A DNA stretch of 64,000 nt from CAVXHQ01 sp963789535 (GCA_963789535.1 CAWBKU010000005.1:868001-932000), one strand, 5' to 3'; counted from the first letter of the stretch, positions 52,079 through 62,379 are shown. The notes: generated by a model from the sequence alone, not told the origin. Made by a program: numbers and translations.

Positions 52079-54675
52079 TGACGATCCGGCCCGGCACCAC
52101 GATGAGCCTTTTCGGGGCCGCCCCCTCGAGGGCGCGCTGCACCGCCGCGTCGGCGAGGACCAGCGCCTCGATCGCCGTGGTGTCCATGTCGGCGGGCACG
52201 GTGATCTCGCTGCGCCGCTTGCCGTTGATCTGGATCGGCAGGGTCACGGTGTCAGAGACGAGGAACGCCTCGTCCGCCACCGGCCAGGGGGCGCGCGCGA
52301 TGAGGCCCGCGCCGCCGAGCGCCGCCCAGAGTTCCTCGGCCAGATGCGGCACCATCGGCGCCATGAGCTGCGCCAGCGTCCGCGCGGCAAGGCGCCGGAC
52401 CTCTGCGCCCGCGGTCGACTTCGCCAGCGTGGCGGTGAACGCATAGAGTTTGGCGATGGCGGCGTTGAAGCCGAAGCCGTCGATGCCCAGCGTCACGTCG
52501 CGGATGGCGTGGTGCATCGCCCTGAGGAGCGCCGCGTCCGCCCCGGCATCGACAGGGGCGTCGGTCGCCGCGATCTCCAAGCCGATCCGGTGCACGCGGG
52601 CAAGGTATTTCGCGGCGGCCTCGGCGCCCGAGGCGGTCCATTCCACATCCCGCTCCGGCGGGCTGTCCGACAGCACGAACCAGCGCGCGGTATCGGCGCC
52701 GAACTGCGCGATGATCGCGTCCGGGTCGACGACGTTCTTCTTCGATTTCGACATCTTGGCCGAGGGGATGATCTTGATCGCCTGACCAGTCTTCTTGAGG
52801 AATGCCCCACCATCACGAACGTCAACTTCTTCCGGCAGATGGAAGACTGCCCGTTGGACAGTTGTGTCTTCACCGACATTGGAGACCCGAGTAGATATAT
52901 CCCACGACCAATAAATCTCGTGTGTCACCATGCCTTGCGTGAACAGGGCGTCAAAAGGCTCGGCGGCACTTTCGGGTAGATGACCCGTGCGGATCATCGC
53001 GCGGGCGAAGAACCGGGAGTAGAGCAGGTGCAGGATCGCATGTTCGACGCCGCCGATATACTGGTCGACGTTCATCCAATAGGCGGCATCGTCCGTCACC
53101 GTAGGCGTCGTGGCGCGGGCATTGGTGAACCGGGCATAATACCACGACGAATCGACGAAAGTGTCCATCGTATCCGTCTCGCGCTGCGCCGCACCGCCAC
53201 ACTTGGGACAGGCCACGTCGCGCCATGTCGGATGCCGGTCGAGCGGATTGCCCGGCGTGGCGAAATCCACGTCATCGGGCAGACGGACCGGCAGGTTCGC
53301 TTTGGCCTCGGGCACCACGCCGCAGGCCGCGCAATGAACGACGGGGATCGGACAGCCCCAGTAGCGTTGGCGCGACAGGCCCCAGTCACGCAGGCGGTAT
53401 CTGGTGACGCCGGTTGCCGATGCCCTGCGCCTCGGCCCATTGGATCGCCGCGTCGATGCCGTCCTGCGCCGTGGCCTCGGCGGGTGTCCCGGTGAGGCGG
53501 TTCAAGTAGGCGACGGTCTCGGACTTGGGCGGGACATAGGCTGCGGCACCCTCCTCGGGGCGGATGTGGTCGCGCGACAGCGGCGCATAGGTCGAGATGA
53601 CCGGCAGGCCGTATTTGCGGGCGAAGTCGATGTCGCGCTGGTCGTGCGCCGGACAACCGAAGATCGCACCGGTGCCGTAGTCCATCAGGATGAAGTTGGC
53701 GATCCAGACCGGCAGGTCGGGCTGGCCCGCTACGGGGTGCGCGACGCGCAATCCGGTGTCGTGGCCGAGTTTTTCCGCCGTCTCGATGGCCTCGGCGGTC
53801 GTGCCGCCCTTGCGCATCGCGGCGCAGGCGGCGGCAATGGCAGGGTCGCCCGCCTCCAGTGCTTTGGCGAGCGGGTGGTCGGGCGAGATGCCGACGAAGC
53901 TCGCGCCCATCAGGGTGTCGGGGCGGGTGGTGTAGACCTCGATGGCGGCGTGGCCGTGGGCGGGCGCGGTCAATTGGAACGAGAATTGCAGGCCGCGCGA
54001 TTTGCCGATCCAGTTTTCCTGCATCAGGCGCACCTTGGCGGGCCAGTCATCGAGGCCCGAAAGGCCCTCCAGCAATTCCTCGGCCATCGAGGAAATCGCA
54101 AAGAACCACTGCGTCAGTTCCCGCCGCTCGACCGGCGCACCCGAGCGCCAGCCGCAGCCGTCGATCACCTGCTCGTTGGCGAGCACGGTCATGTCGACCG
54201 GATCCCAGTTCACCACCGCGTTCTTGCGATAGACGAGGCCCTCGGCCAGCATGTCGAGGAACAGCGCCTGCTGCTGGCCGTAGTATTCGGGGTCGCAGGT
54301 GGCGAATTCGCGGCTCCAGTCGAGCGACAGGCCCAGGGGGCGCATCTGCGCCTTCATGTGGGCGATGTTGCCGTAGGTGTATTCCTTCGGGTGCACGCCG
54401 GTCGCCTGCGCCGCATTCTCGGCGGGCATCCCGAATGCGTCCCAGCCCATCGGATGCAGCACGTTGAACCCGGACGCCGCCTTGTAGCGCGCGACGACGT
54501 CACCCATCGTATAGTTGCGCACGTGGCCCATGTGCAGGTTGCCCGACGGATAGGGGAACATCTCGAGGACGTAGTACTTGGGCCGCGCCGGGTCGACGTG
54601 CGCGGTGAAAACCCCCGCCGCGTCCCACGCGGCCTGCCATTTCGGTTCGATCTCGGAGGGCGCGTAGGCGGACAT
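52065..54675 (-). pseudogene. leuS: Leucyl-tRNA synthetase, frameshift
   Basis: Charges tRNA-Leu. N-terminal part: FPYPSGNLHMGHVRNYT (HIGH motif), NVLHPMGWDAFGMPAENAA, an editing domain with TTRPDTLMG. An extra C at about 53412 shifts the frame after EAQGIGN; the second part runs RLRDWGLSRQRYWGCPIPVV, the KMSKSKKNVVDPD motif and the anticodon and C-terminal domains. Being essential, it is surely intact in the cell, so the base is probably an error. A lower-G+C stretch occurs at about 52790-52935. Start ATG 54675. Confidence 0.92.
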
Positions 54676-54748
54676 GGTGCGGGCTTTCGGAAATGGAAAA
54701 GGGCCGGGCAGGGGCGCCCGGCGGATCAGGGGGCGCGTGGGACGGGCG

Positions 54749-55213
54749 TCAGAACGCGCTGTCACCGATCCGGAGCTGGCGGGCGCGCGCGAGGATGGCG
54801 TCCTCGACGGCGCGCTGCGTCTCGGCGGCGACGGGCCCGTTCTGCGTCGCCAGGGCGACGTTCAGGGCACGGGCGTCCAGCGCCGGATCACTGATGTGGA
54901 TCGTCGCGCGATAGGCGGTGCCGCCGCCGGGCGGACGGCCGAACCCCATGACGATGACGCCGGTGAACGGATCGACACTCTCGACCGGCAGGAACGACAG
55001 CGTATCGAGGCTCGCGGCCCAGAGATAGCGGTTCACCGCGACGTTCTCGGCGCCCGCAGTGCGGGCGGCCTGTCGCGTCGCCTCGGGCGCGGCAGAGGCG
55101 AACAGGCCGCTACGCCCGCAGGCGGCAAGGCCGAGCAGGAGGGTGGCGAGCACCGCCGCACGGGGCAGAGAGCGGAGCCGGACGCGCGGCGCCGGTCGGA
55201 CAGGGCGGGTCAT
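54749..55213 (-). CDS. DUF3576 lipoprotein
   Basis: A 154-residue lipoprotein (LLLGLAACGRSG) with the DUF3576 domain (AVNRYLWAASLDTLSFLPVESVDPFTGVIVMGFG, TAYRATIHISDPALDARALNVAL). Typical of alphaproteobacteria, upstream of leuS and probably co-transcribed. Function unknown, envelope-linked. ATG 55213 is preferred to the TTG at 55228. Confidence 0.85.
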   Translation of the reverse strand: MTRPVRPAPRVRLRSLPRAAVLATLLLGLAACGRSGLFASAAPEATRQAARTAGAENVAVNRYLWAASLDTLSFLPVESVDPFTGVIVMGFGRPPGGGTAYRATIHISDPALDARALNVALATQNGPVAAETQRAVEDAILARARQLRIGDSAF

Positions 55214-55360
55214 CTGGGGCAAGCGCAATCCCTCGGATTTGTCGGTTCGTGCATTGGCCGAAGGTGTAGCGAAGGGCTGCGCGCGTCACAAGCCCGTTGG
55301 CGCCGCGCGGCCCTGGCCCCAGACAGATCTGGCCTCGAACAGACCCGCCCCCAAACGGAA

Positions 55361-55384
55361 GAAGCCGCCCCGGGGGGCGGCTTC
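55361..55384 (-). terminator. Stem-loop terminator after the porin gene
   Basis: An 11-bp perfect stem GAAGCCGCCCC/GGGGCGGCTTC with a 2-base loop lies 26 bases after the porin stop; read on the minus strand it is followed by TTCCGTTT. Confidence 0.65.
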
Positions 55385-55409
55385 GACCGTGTCTTCCCGA
55401 AGGAGGAGA

Positions 55410-56570
55410 TCAGAACTCGAGGGTCAGCTCGGCGGTGATGCCGCGCTCGTACTCGGGCGAACCGATCTCGTCCGCATCTTCGTTGTCGCCGGCATCGGCG
55501 TAGGCGAGGACGAAGTCCGCACCGCCGCCAAGGTCGACCGACGCGGCGACGTAGTACTCGTCATCCGGATCGGCGGCGTTGAAGTTGTCCTGCGTGTAAT
55601 AGCCGGCCAGAGCGGTGATGCCGTTGCCGACGTCATAGGTGGCGTCGAAGGCGATCTTCGTGGTGCCCTGGTCGTCCTGATAGTCGAGGGTCGCCGAGAT
55701 CGGACCCGAGACATAGGCGGCCTTGACGCCATAGTTGCGCTCGAGTTCGTCGACACCGTAGCCGCCGTCCTGGTCTTCCATGACGTAATAGGCGGTCAGG
55801 GTGACGGGGCCCAGCGGATAGGCAACCTTCACACCGGTCGAGGTGCGGTCGATGCCCGACGCGAGGGTCTGCTGGGCGTAGCCGACGGTGAGGTCGGCAC
55901 CGGCGAAGGAGCCACCGCCCGAAATCGCGAAGATCTCGTTGACGTTGAAGTCGCCGTTTGCACCGGCCGGATCGTAGGAGCCACCGGTCGAGTCGGAAGC
56001 TTCCTGATAGGCGGCCGAGAAGGTGAACGCACCGAACGAACCACGCGCACCGACCGAGAGCTGGTCGACGTCGTTGCCGATCGTCGACGTCGTCACCGAC
56101 GATGTTGTTGTCGGCGTCGGCGATGACATAGGAGATGCCCGCCGAGATGCCGCCGTAGATCACTTCGGCACGCAGGGCGGTTTCACCGTCGGCTTCGGAG
56201 AAGCCATCGGCTTCCATGTCGCCGGCGCTCTGCCAGTAGGTCTCGGCGGCAAAGCCGGTGTCGCCGTAGTAGAGGCCGCCCATTTCGGCGGTCAGCGACA
56301 GCAGGTAGGAGCCGGACTCGAGGTCGATCGAGATATCGTCGTCGGCGACGTCGAATTCGAAGGTCGCCGAGGCGGTCACGCCGTTGTCGAGCGCCTGGCT
56401 CAGGTGACGGCCACGGTGGCGTCCCAGTAGAAGCCGACGTTGTCGTCAGAGATCGCGAGGATGTCGTCATCGTTGTAGCCCAGCGTGGCGGTGCCCGCAA
56501 AGGTCACTTCCGCAGCGGCGGCGCCAGCGAAGGCAAAGACCGAAGCCGAGGCAAGGAGGAGTTGTTTCAT
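55410..56570 (-). pseudogene. Rhodobacter-type outer-membrane porin, two frameshifts
   Basis: It starts with MKQLLLASASVFAFAGAAAA (signal peptide) and EVTFAGTATLGYNDDD, typical of Rhodobacteraceae trimeric porins. A base is missing near 56403 after ATVAVT, and an extra base (or two missing) near 56080 within VGDDVDD. Corrected, the protein continues through ISYVIADADNNIV, DQLSVGARGSFGAFTFSAAY to the terminal YERGITAELTLEF ending in Phe, the barrel-assembly signal. About 386 residues when corrected. The frameshifts are probably sequence errors. Forms general diffusion channels. Confidence 0.85.
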
Positions 56571-56872
56571 GTTGGGGTATCCCTCGTATTTGCATTCCAT
56601 CGAATGCCAGTCCAACTAGCATTGCCGATGTCTTTGCGCCTCGGGGCCTGCACACTCAAGACATTTGCAAAGTGCCCGGGCCGGTGCCCCGAAAATGATG
56701 CACGATGGACACACCGGTGGCAGGAGGGCGTCGGAACGCCGTTCCGGGGCCTGCCGCCGCTGGATCGTCCGCCGAGGGGCGACGGCGCGCCTTGCAAAGG
56801 GGGCGCGTCGGCTCCGTGCCCGTCCGCACGGACGGAACTTTGATCGCAACCTTATGAAGATGTGGAATAAAG
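56571..56872. promoter_or_regulatory. Divergent promoter region, porin / yggS
   Basis: About 300 bases between two divergent genes. A palindrome GCATTC-CATC-GAATGC at 56592-56607 lies in the porin leader and could be an operator or leader hairpin. No other clear signal. Confidence 0.4.
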
Positions 56873-57538
56873 ATGACCCTCGACATGATATCGGACCGTC
56901 TGCGCCGCGCCTGTGCCAAGGCCGGGAGGGCGCCGGAGACCGTCACCCTCATCGCGGTCTCCAAGGTGCAGCCGGACGCGCGGGTCGCGGCGGTGATCGA
57001 CGCCGGGCACCGCGTGTTCGGAGAGAATCGGGTGCAGGAGGCGCAGGGCAAATGGCCGGGGTTCCGCGCACGACTCGGGCCCGGCGGGGGGGCGATCGCG
57101 CTCCACCTCATCGGTCCGTTGCAGACCAACAAGACGCGCGCGGCGGTCGACCTCTTCGATGCGATCCACACGCTCGACCGGCCAAAGCTGGCCACCGCCC
57201 TTGCCCGGCTGGCGCAGGAGCGTGGCGCCTCCCCCGACCTCTTCGTGCAGGTCAATACCGGCGCCGAGGCGCAGAAGGCGGGTGTTGCGGCGGACGGGGC
57301 GGATGCGCTGGTCGCACAGGCCCGCAGCCTCGATCTGCCGGTCGTCGGCCTGATGTGCATCCCGCCCGAGGGCGCCGATCCGGTGCCGCATTTCCGCGCG
57401 CTGGCGGCAATCGCCGAACGCAACGGCCTGACCGGCCTGTCGATGGGGATGAGCGGCGATTTCGAGGCGGCGATCGCCGAAGGGGCGACGCACATCCGCG
57501 TCGGATCGGCGATCTTCGGCGACCGTGTGGCGCCCTAG
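56873..57538 (+). CDS. yggS: PLP homeostasis protein YggS/PLPBP
   Basis: A 221-residue pyridoxal-phosphate-binding barrel with no catalytic activity known, which balances PLP and amino acid pools. PLP-binding Lys31 in LIAVSKVQ, then RVFGENRVQEAQ, LHLIGPLQTNK, VNTGAEAQKAG, GLMCIPP and GLSMGMSGDFEAAIAEGATHIRVGSAIFG. Frame complete. Confidence 0.94.
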   Translation: MTLDMISDRLRRACAKAGRAPETVTLIAVSKVQPDARVAAVIDAGHRVFGENRVQEAQGKWPGFRARLGPGGGAIALHLIGPLQTNKTRAAVDLFDAIHTLDRPKLATALARLAQERGASPDLFVQVNTGAEAQKAGVAADGADALVAQARSLDLPVVGLMCIPPEGADPVPHFRALAAIAERNGLTGLSMGMSGDFEAAIAEGATHIRVGSAIFGDRVAP

Positions 57539-57548
57539 GCGACGCGCC

Positions 57549-58373
57549 TCAGCCCGCCGAACAGCCGCGGATGTCGATCCCCCGACCGGCCGCCAGCACC
57601 GTGATCCGCACCGCGGAGCGGTCGACGGAAAAGGCGCCGCCGGTCACGTGGACCATCTGCGCCTGCGCCTCGATCACGTCGCCGCTGCGCCGGACCGCCG
57701 GTTCCGACACCCAGACCTCGGCGTTCCCCGCCTCGATCACCACCTCTTCACCCGCGCCCAGCGGCGGCACCTGCGCCCGGACGGTGATGGCCATGCCCCG
57801 CGCCGTCGGGGCAAGCGTGCAGGTCACGCCGCCGACGCCGGCCTCGGCGGCGGTCAGCGGACGGTCGATCAGGGCCGCCACGATCTGCCCGTCGCGGGCG
57901 CCGCCCTGCGGGATCGCCGCATCGAACGACAGCCGCACGGGCACGCAGATCTCGTCGCAGACACCGATGTCGAGCGTCCCGGTAAGCCGCATCTCGCCCG
58001 GACCCCGCGCCGTGATCTCGACCGGCAGCACGACCTGATCGTAATAACCGATCGAGCGCATTCCGGCCGTTTCGAACACGTCCGGCACCGGCCAGGACAG
58101 GGCCACGCCGGCGACATTGACCGAGCCTGCAAGGTCGAGCATCGGCGGAATGCCCGCATCCCCCGGCGCGCGCCAATAGGTCTTCCATCCGGGGGCGAGG
58201 CGCACCCGGAACGCCGCCATCCGCGTGCCGCTGTCGGTCGTCCAGCCGGGCACGATATCGAGGGTGGCGATGGTATCGAGCAGGTCGCCCTCGGCCCGCA
58301 CCGGCGCCGCCGTCGACACGACGAGCGCCAGCGTCGCGGCGAGGAGCGGGCGAAAGGGGGTCTGCAAATCCAT
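57549..58373 (-). CDS. DsbD N-terminal-domain protein (periplasmic thiol-related)
   Basis: A 274-residue exported protein: signal peptide (LLAATLALVVSTAAPVRA), then an immunoglobulin-like DsbD-N domain with PGWKTYWRAPGDAGIPP and the cysteine pair in GVCDEICVPVRL. It lacks the membrane and thioredoxin parts of full DsbD. It may relay electrons or carry copper or thiol groups in the periplasm. It converges on yggS. Confidence 0.8.
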   Translation of the reverse strand: MDLQTPFRPLLAATLALVVSTAAPVRAEGDLLDTIATLDIVPGWTTDSGTRMAAFRVRLAPGWKTYWRAPGDAGIPPMLDLAGSVNVAGVALSWPVPDVFETAGMRSIGYYDQVVLPVEITARGPGEMRLTGTLDIGVCDEICVPVRLSFDAAIPQGGARDGQIVAALIDRPLTAAEAGVGGVTCTLAPTARGMAITVRAQVPPLGAGEEVVIEAGNAEVWVSEPAVRRSGDVIEAQAQMVHVTGGAFSVDRSAVRITVLAAGRGIDIRGCSAG

Positions 58374-58558
58374 AGGCCCTCTTCCGCGATCCCCTCTGCA
58401 ATGAAAAGTAACGTCTGTGCGAGAGGGCGCTTCGGGTCCGGACCGCTGTCGCGCCGTGGCAGGATTGGCGCAGACCGCCGTCCGGCACCGCGCGACATGC
58501 GGACCGTCGACCCGCCCCGGCCCTTGCGCCCCGGCGGCGGCGGGACCATCCTCGGGTC

Positions 58559-59221
58559 ATGTCCGACGGTCCGCACGACAAACCGACCCCGCCCCGGCCC
58601 GCGCCGCGCCCGCGCCGGACCGTCCCGTCGCGGGCCCCGACAAAGGCGGCGGGCGCCGGTGCCGCGACCGCGCTTGCGGGCCGCTGCCTCATCGCGATGC
58701 CGGCGATGGCCGACCCGCGCTTCGTCACCTCGGTCATCTACCTGTGCGCGCACTCGGACGGGGGTGCGATGGGCCTGATCGTCAACCGACCCGCGCCCGA
58801 CGTGCGCTTTGCCGACCTTCTCGACCAACTCGACATCGACCACGGCCCGGACCTGCCCGACATCCGCGTCCACCTCGGCGGCCCGGTCGAGCCGGGGCGC
58901 GGTTTCGTGCTGCATTCGGACGATTACCGCAACGGTTCCGCCACCCCGGTCGGGGACAGCGGTATCGCGATGTCCGCCACCCTCGACATTCTGGGCGATA
59001 TCGCGGGCGGCGCGGGGCCCGCGTCCTCGATGCTGGCGCTGGGCTACGCCGGCTGGGGACCGGGACAGCTCGACGCCGAGATCGCCGGGAACAGCTGGCT
59101 GGTCTGCCCCGCCTCGCCCGAGCTGATCTTTGGCCGGGCGCATGAATTCAAGTGGTCAGCCGCGCTGAAGTCGATCAGGGTGGACCCGGTGATGCTGTCC
59201 TCGACGGGGGGCCGGGCCTGA
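58559..59221 (+). CDS. yqgE: YqgE/AlgH family protein (UPF0301)
   Basis: A 220-residue protein; after a Pro/Arg-rich N terminus (about 38 residues, unusually long) the conserved YqgE fold starts: GRCLIAMPAMADPRFVTSVIYLCAHSDGGAMGLIVNRP, then VHLGGPVEPGRGFVLHS and ALGYAGWGPGQLDAEIAGNSWL. Function unclear. Divergent from the DsbD-N-like gene. Confidence 0.9.
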   Translation: MSDGPHDKPTPPRPAPRPRRTVPSRAPTKAAGAGAATALAGRCLIAMPAMADPRFVTSVIYLCAHSDGGAMGLIVNRPAPDVRFADLLDQLDIDHGPDLPDIRVHLGGPVEPGRGFVLHSDDYRNGSATPVGDSGIAMSATLDILGDIAGGAGPASSMLALGYAGWGPGQLDAEIAGNSWLVCPASPELIFGRAHEFKWSAALKSIRVDPVMLSSTGGRA

Positions 59222-59308
59222 CGGCCGACATCTGCCTGTCACGGGCCGCTCGTAACGAAAGGGTCCGGCGTGCACGGCGCCGGCCATTTCAGTGCAAGGA
59301 GTATGTCC

Positions 59309-60274
59309 ATGACGACCTTTCCCCGCGGTCCCGCCGCCCTCGTCGCCGCCACCTTCGTCCTCGCCACGCCTGCCACCGCCGAGACGGTGCTGCGGGTGAT
59401 GAGCTACAACATCTATGGCGGCGGCATGAACGACGGCCGGCCCATCGACCAGACCGTTGCCGTCCTGCGCGCGGCGGGCGCCGATATCGTCGGGTTGCAG
59501 GAGGTGCGCACCGAGGGCGACATCTGCACCGCCGACACCTGCCCGCCCGGTGAGGCGTCTGTCGGCCCGGCCATCGCCGACGCCCTGGGGATGTTCTATT
59601 ACGAGCAGACGGCGCCGAGCGACGCCCTCTGGGCGAACGGCATCCTGTCGCGCTGGCCGATCACCGGACAGGCGCCGAACGACCTCGGCGTGTCCATCGA
59701 CGTGGACGGCACGACCGTCTGGCTCTTCAACGTCCACCTCGACGATTCGCCCTATGGCCCCTACCAGCTCCTCGGCATCGAATACGGCGATTTCCCCTTC
59801 GTCGACACCGCCGACGAGGCGATCCGCTGGGCCACCGATACCCGCGGCCCGGCGCTCGATCTGCTGCAAGAGGCGATGGCGGTCGCGGACGGTGCCGCCG
59901 CGGTCTTCGTCACCGGCGATTTCAACGAGCCCTCTGCCCTCGACTGGACCGAGGCGGCGGCTGCCGCCGGGGTGCACCCGTTGGCCGTCGCCTGGCCGTC
60001 GACCGCGCGGATCGAGGGGCTGGGCTTCACCGACACCTACCGCGCCGTGCATCCCGATCCGGTGGCGACCCCCGCTTTCACCTGGACGCCGTGGTACGAC
60101 GAGGCCGCCACCGACGACCACCCCGACCGCATCGACTTTGTGCTGGCCCGCGGCGAGGGCCTGAACGTGACGGACGCGTGGATCGTCGGCGAGGACGGCC
60201 CGCGCAGCGACCTGGCCGTGGACCCCTGGCCCTCGGACCACCGCGCGACGATGGCCGAGGTGACGTTGCCCTAG
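59309..60274 (+). CDS. Exported endonuclease/exonuclease/phosphatase family hydrolase
   Basis: A 321-residue EEP-fold hydrolase with signal peptide (AALVAATFVLATPATAE). Motifs: VMSYNIYGGGMNDGR (Asn), LQEVRTEGD (Glu metal ligand), FVTGDFNEPSALD (Asp-Asn pair), DHPDRIDFVL and the terminal WPSDHRATMAEV (catalytic Asp-His). May act on nucleic acid, phospholipid or phosphoesters outside the cytoplasm. ATG 59309 is seven bases after AGGAG. Confidence 0.85.
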   Translation: MTTFPRGPAALVAATFVLATPATAETVLRVMSYNIYGGGMNDGRPIDQTVAVLRAAGADIVGLQEVRTEGDICTADTCPPGEASVGPAIADALGMFYYEQTAPSDALWANGILSRWPITGQAPNDLGVSIDVDGTTVWLFNVHLDDSPYGPYQLLGIEYGDFPFVDTADEAIRWATDTRGPALDLLQEAMAVADGAAAVFVTGDFNEPSALDWTEAAAAAGVHPLAVAWPSTARIEGLGFTDTYRAVHPDPVATPAFTWTPWYDEAATDDHPDRIDFVLARGEGLNVTDAWIVGEDGPRSDLAVDPWPSDHRATMAEVTLP

Positions 60275-60275
60275 G

Positions 60276-60837
60276 CTAGCCCGCCACCAGCGCCGCAAGG
60301 ATCGCCATCGCACTTTCCCCGGACCAGTCCGCCTCGCCGGTCAGCCGGGCGATCTCGCGGCCCTCGCGGTCGAGGATGACGGTGATCGGCAGACCGAGGA
60401 CACCGAAATCGCGCGCCAGTGCCTGCTGCGGGTCGCGGTGCAGGGGCAGGTTGTCGACACCGATCTCGGCAAAGAACCGCGCCATCGCCTCGGGCGAATT
60501 GCGGCCCGTTGCGACCGTCACCACCTGCAAACCGCCGTCCCCGAACGCCGCCTGCACCTCCGACAGATAGGGCATCTCGATCCGGCACGGCGCGCACCAC
60601 GTCGCCCAGAAGTTCAGGAGCAACGATCTCGCCTGCATAATCCGCGACCGTCATCTCCGCGCCCTCCGCCGTCAGGAACGGCGTCAGGATCGCGGGTTCG
60701 GGCGTGTCGGCGAACGCCAGCCGTTCCATCGAACCGCTGCGCAGCGCCTCGAGCGCCGCCACATCCTGCGCCGCCGCCGCGTTTGCACCGACCAAAACGC
60801 CCGTATAGACAGCCGCGAGTGCCAGATAGCGCCGCAT
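60276..60837 (-). pseudogene. tlpA: TlpA-like thioredoxin, frameshift
   Basis: It starts with a signal or anchor sequence (MRRYLALAAVYTGVLVGANA) and LTAEGAEMTVADYAGEIV. An extra base at about 60623 shifts the frame; the rest follows: LLNFWATWCAPCRIEMPYL with the CAPC active site, VTVATGRNSPEAMARFF, GLPITVILDREGREIARLTG. A periplasmic thiol reductase, often for cytochrome c maturation. Divergent from argH with a 29-base gap. Probably a sequence error. Confidence 0.82.
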
Positions 60838-60866
60838 GAGAGACCTCCAGTGCCGGGAACCGACAG

Positions 60867-62252
60867 ATGACAGACAGCGCCAACACCATGTGGGGTGGCC
60901 GTTTCAGTGCCGGTCCCGACGCGATCATGGAGGCGATCAACGCCTCGATCGGGTTCGACCGTCGCCTTGCGCGCCAGGACATCGAGGGCAGCCGCGCCCA
61001 TGCGGCCATGCTCGCCGCCTGCGGCATTATCGAGCCTAGCGATGCCGACGCCATCCGGGAAGGCCTCCTCACGGTCTTGTCAGAGATCGAGGGCGGCACC
61101 TTCGCCTATTCGACGGCGCTCGAGGACATCCACATGAACGTCGAGGCGCGGCTGACCGCCCTCATCGGCGCGCCTGCCGGGCGGCTGCACACCGCCCGCT
61201 CGCGCAACGATCAGGTCGCCGTCGATTTCCGCCTCTGGGTGCGCGACCAGTGCGACGCGGCGCAGGAGGCGCTGGGGGCGCTCATGCGCGCGCTTCTCGG
61301 GCAGGCCGACGCCACGGCGGACATGGTGATGCCGGGGTTCACCCACCTTCAGGTGGCGCAGCCCGTGACCTTCGGCCACCACATGATGGCCTATGTCGAG
61401 ATGTTCGCCCGCGACCGTGCGCGCCTGGCCGATGCCCGCGCCCGGATGAACGTCTCGCCGCTGGGCGCCGCCGCGCTCGCCGGCACCTCGTTCCCCATCG
61501 ACCGGCACATGACGGCCACGGCCCTCGGCTTCGACCGCCCCGCCGCCAATTCCCTCGACGCCGTCGCCGACCGCGACTTCGCGCTCGAGTTCCTCGCCGC
61601 CGCATCCATCTGCGCGATGCACCTCAGCCGCCTCGCCGAAGAGCTGGTGATCTGGTCCTCGGCCCAGTTCCGCTTCGTTCGGATGTCCGACCGCTGGTCC
61701 ACCGGCAGCAGCATCATGCCGCAAAAGCGCAACCCCGACGCCGCCGAGCTTATCCGCGCCAAGATCGGCCGCATCTTCGGCGCCAACGTCGCGCTGATGA
61801 CGGTGATGAAGGGCCTGCCGCTGACCTATTCCAAGGACATGCAGGAGGACAAGGAACAGGTCTTCGACGCCGCCGACAACCTGATGCTGGCACTCGCCGC
61901 GATGACCGGCATGATCGCCGACATGACCCCCGACGCCGCCGCCCTGCGCGCCGCCGCCGCGACCGGGTTCTCGACCGCAACCGATCTGGCCGACTGGCTC
62001 GTCCGCACCCTGAACCTGCCGTTCCGCGAGGCGCATCATATCACCGGCGCGCTGGTGGCGCTCGCCGAGGGCAGGGGCTGCGACCTGCCGGACCTGAGCC
62101 TCGCCGACATGCAGGGCGTCCATGCCGCCATCACCCCGGCGGTGTTCGACGTGCTCGGGGTGGACAATTCCGTCGCGAGCCGCACCTCATACGGCGGCAC
62201 GGCCCCTGCCGAAGTGCGCAAGCGAATCGCCGAGTGGAAGGAAGCACTATGA
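60867..62252 (+). CDS. argH: Argininosuccinate lyase
   Basis: Last step of arginine synthesis: argininosuccinate to arginine and fumarate. The 461-residue protein has MWGGRFSAGPDAIMEAINAS, VEARLTALIG, HTARSRNDQVAVDFRLWVRD, GFTHLQVAQPVTFGHHMM and the fumarase/lyase signature STGSSIMPQKRNPDAAELIR. Frame intact. Its stop overlaps the next small lipoprotein gene (ATGA). Confidence 0.96.
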   Translation: MTDSANTMWGGRFSAGPDAIMEAINASIGFDRRLARQDIEGSRAHAAMLAACGIIEPSDADAIREGLLTVLSEIEGGTFAYSTALEDIHMNVEARLTALIGAPAGRLHTARSRNDQVAVDFRLWVRDQCDAAQEALGALMRALLGQADATADMVMPGFTHLQVAQPVTFGHHMMAYVEMFARDRARLADARARMNVSPLGAAALAGTSFPIDRHMTATALGFDRPAANSLDAVADRDFALEFLAAASICAMHLSRLAEELVIWSSAQFRFVRMSDRWSTGSSIMPQKRNPDAAELIRAKIGRIFGANVALMTVMKGLPLTYSKDMQEDKEQVFDAADNLMLALAAMTGMIADMTPDAAALRAAAATGFSTATDLADWLVRTLNLPFREAHHITGALVALAEGRGCDLPDLSLADMQGVHAAITPAVFDVLGVDNSVASRTSYGGTAPAEVRKRIAEWKEAL

Positions 62253-62377
62253 GAACCACATTGTTCGCCGGCCTGCTGACGCTGGCCGCCTGCGGTGCCG
62301 ATGGCCCGCCGACGGTCCCGGCCCTCCCCGACTCGGCGGCCGCGCCGACGATCCTGCTGCCGCCACAGCCTTTCTGA
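62249..62377 (+). CDS. Small lipoprotein upstream of lysA, possibly LptM-like
   Basis: A 42-residue predicted lipoprotein: MRTTLFAGLLTLAAC with lipobox, then GADGPPTVPALP. The mature CG..GPP..P start resembles the CG.KGPL..P motif of LptM (YifL), the small lipoprotein that sits before lysA or dapF in many proteobacteria and helps LptD mature. Homology inferred from motif and context only. It overlaps the argH stop by 4 bases. Confidence 0.65.
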   Translation: MRTTLFAGLLTLAACGADGPPTVPALPDSAAAPTILLPPQPF

Positions 62378-62379
62378 CG

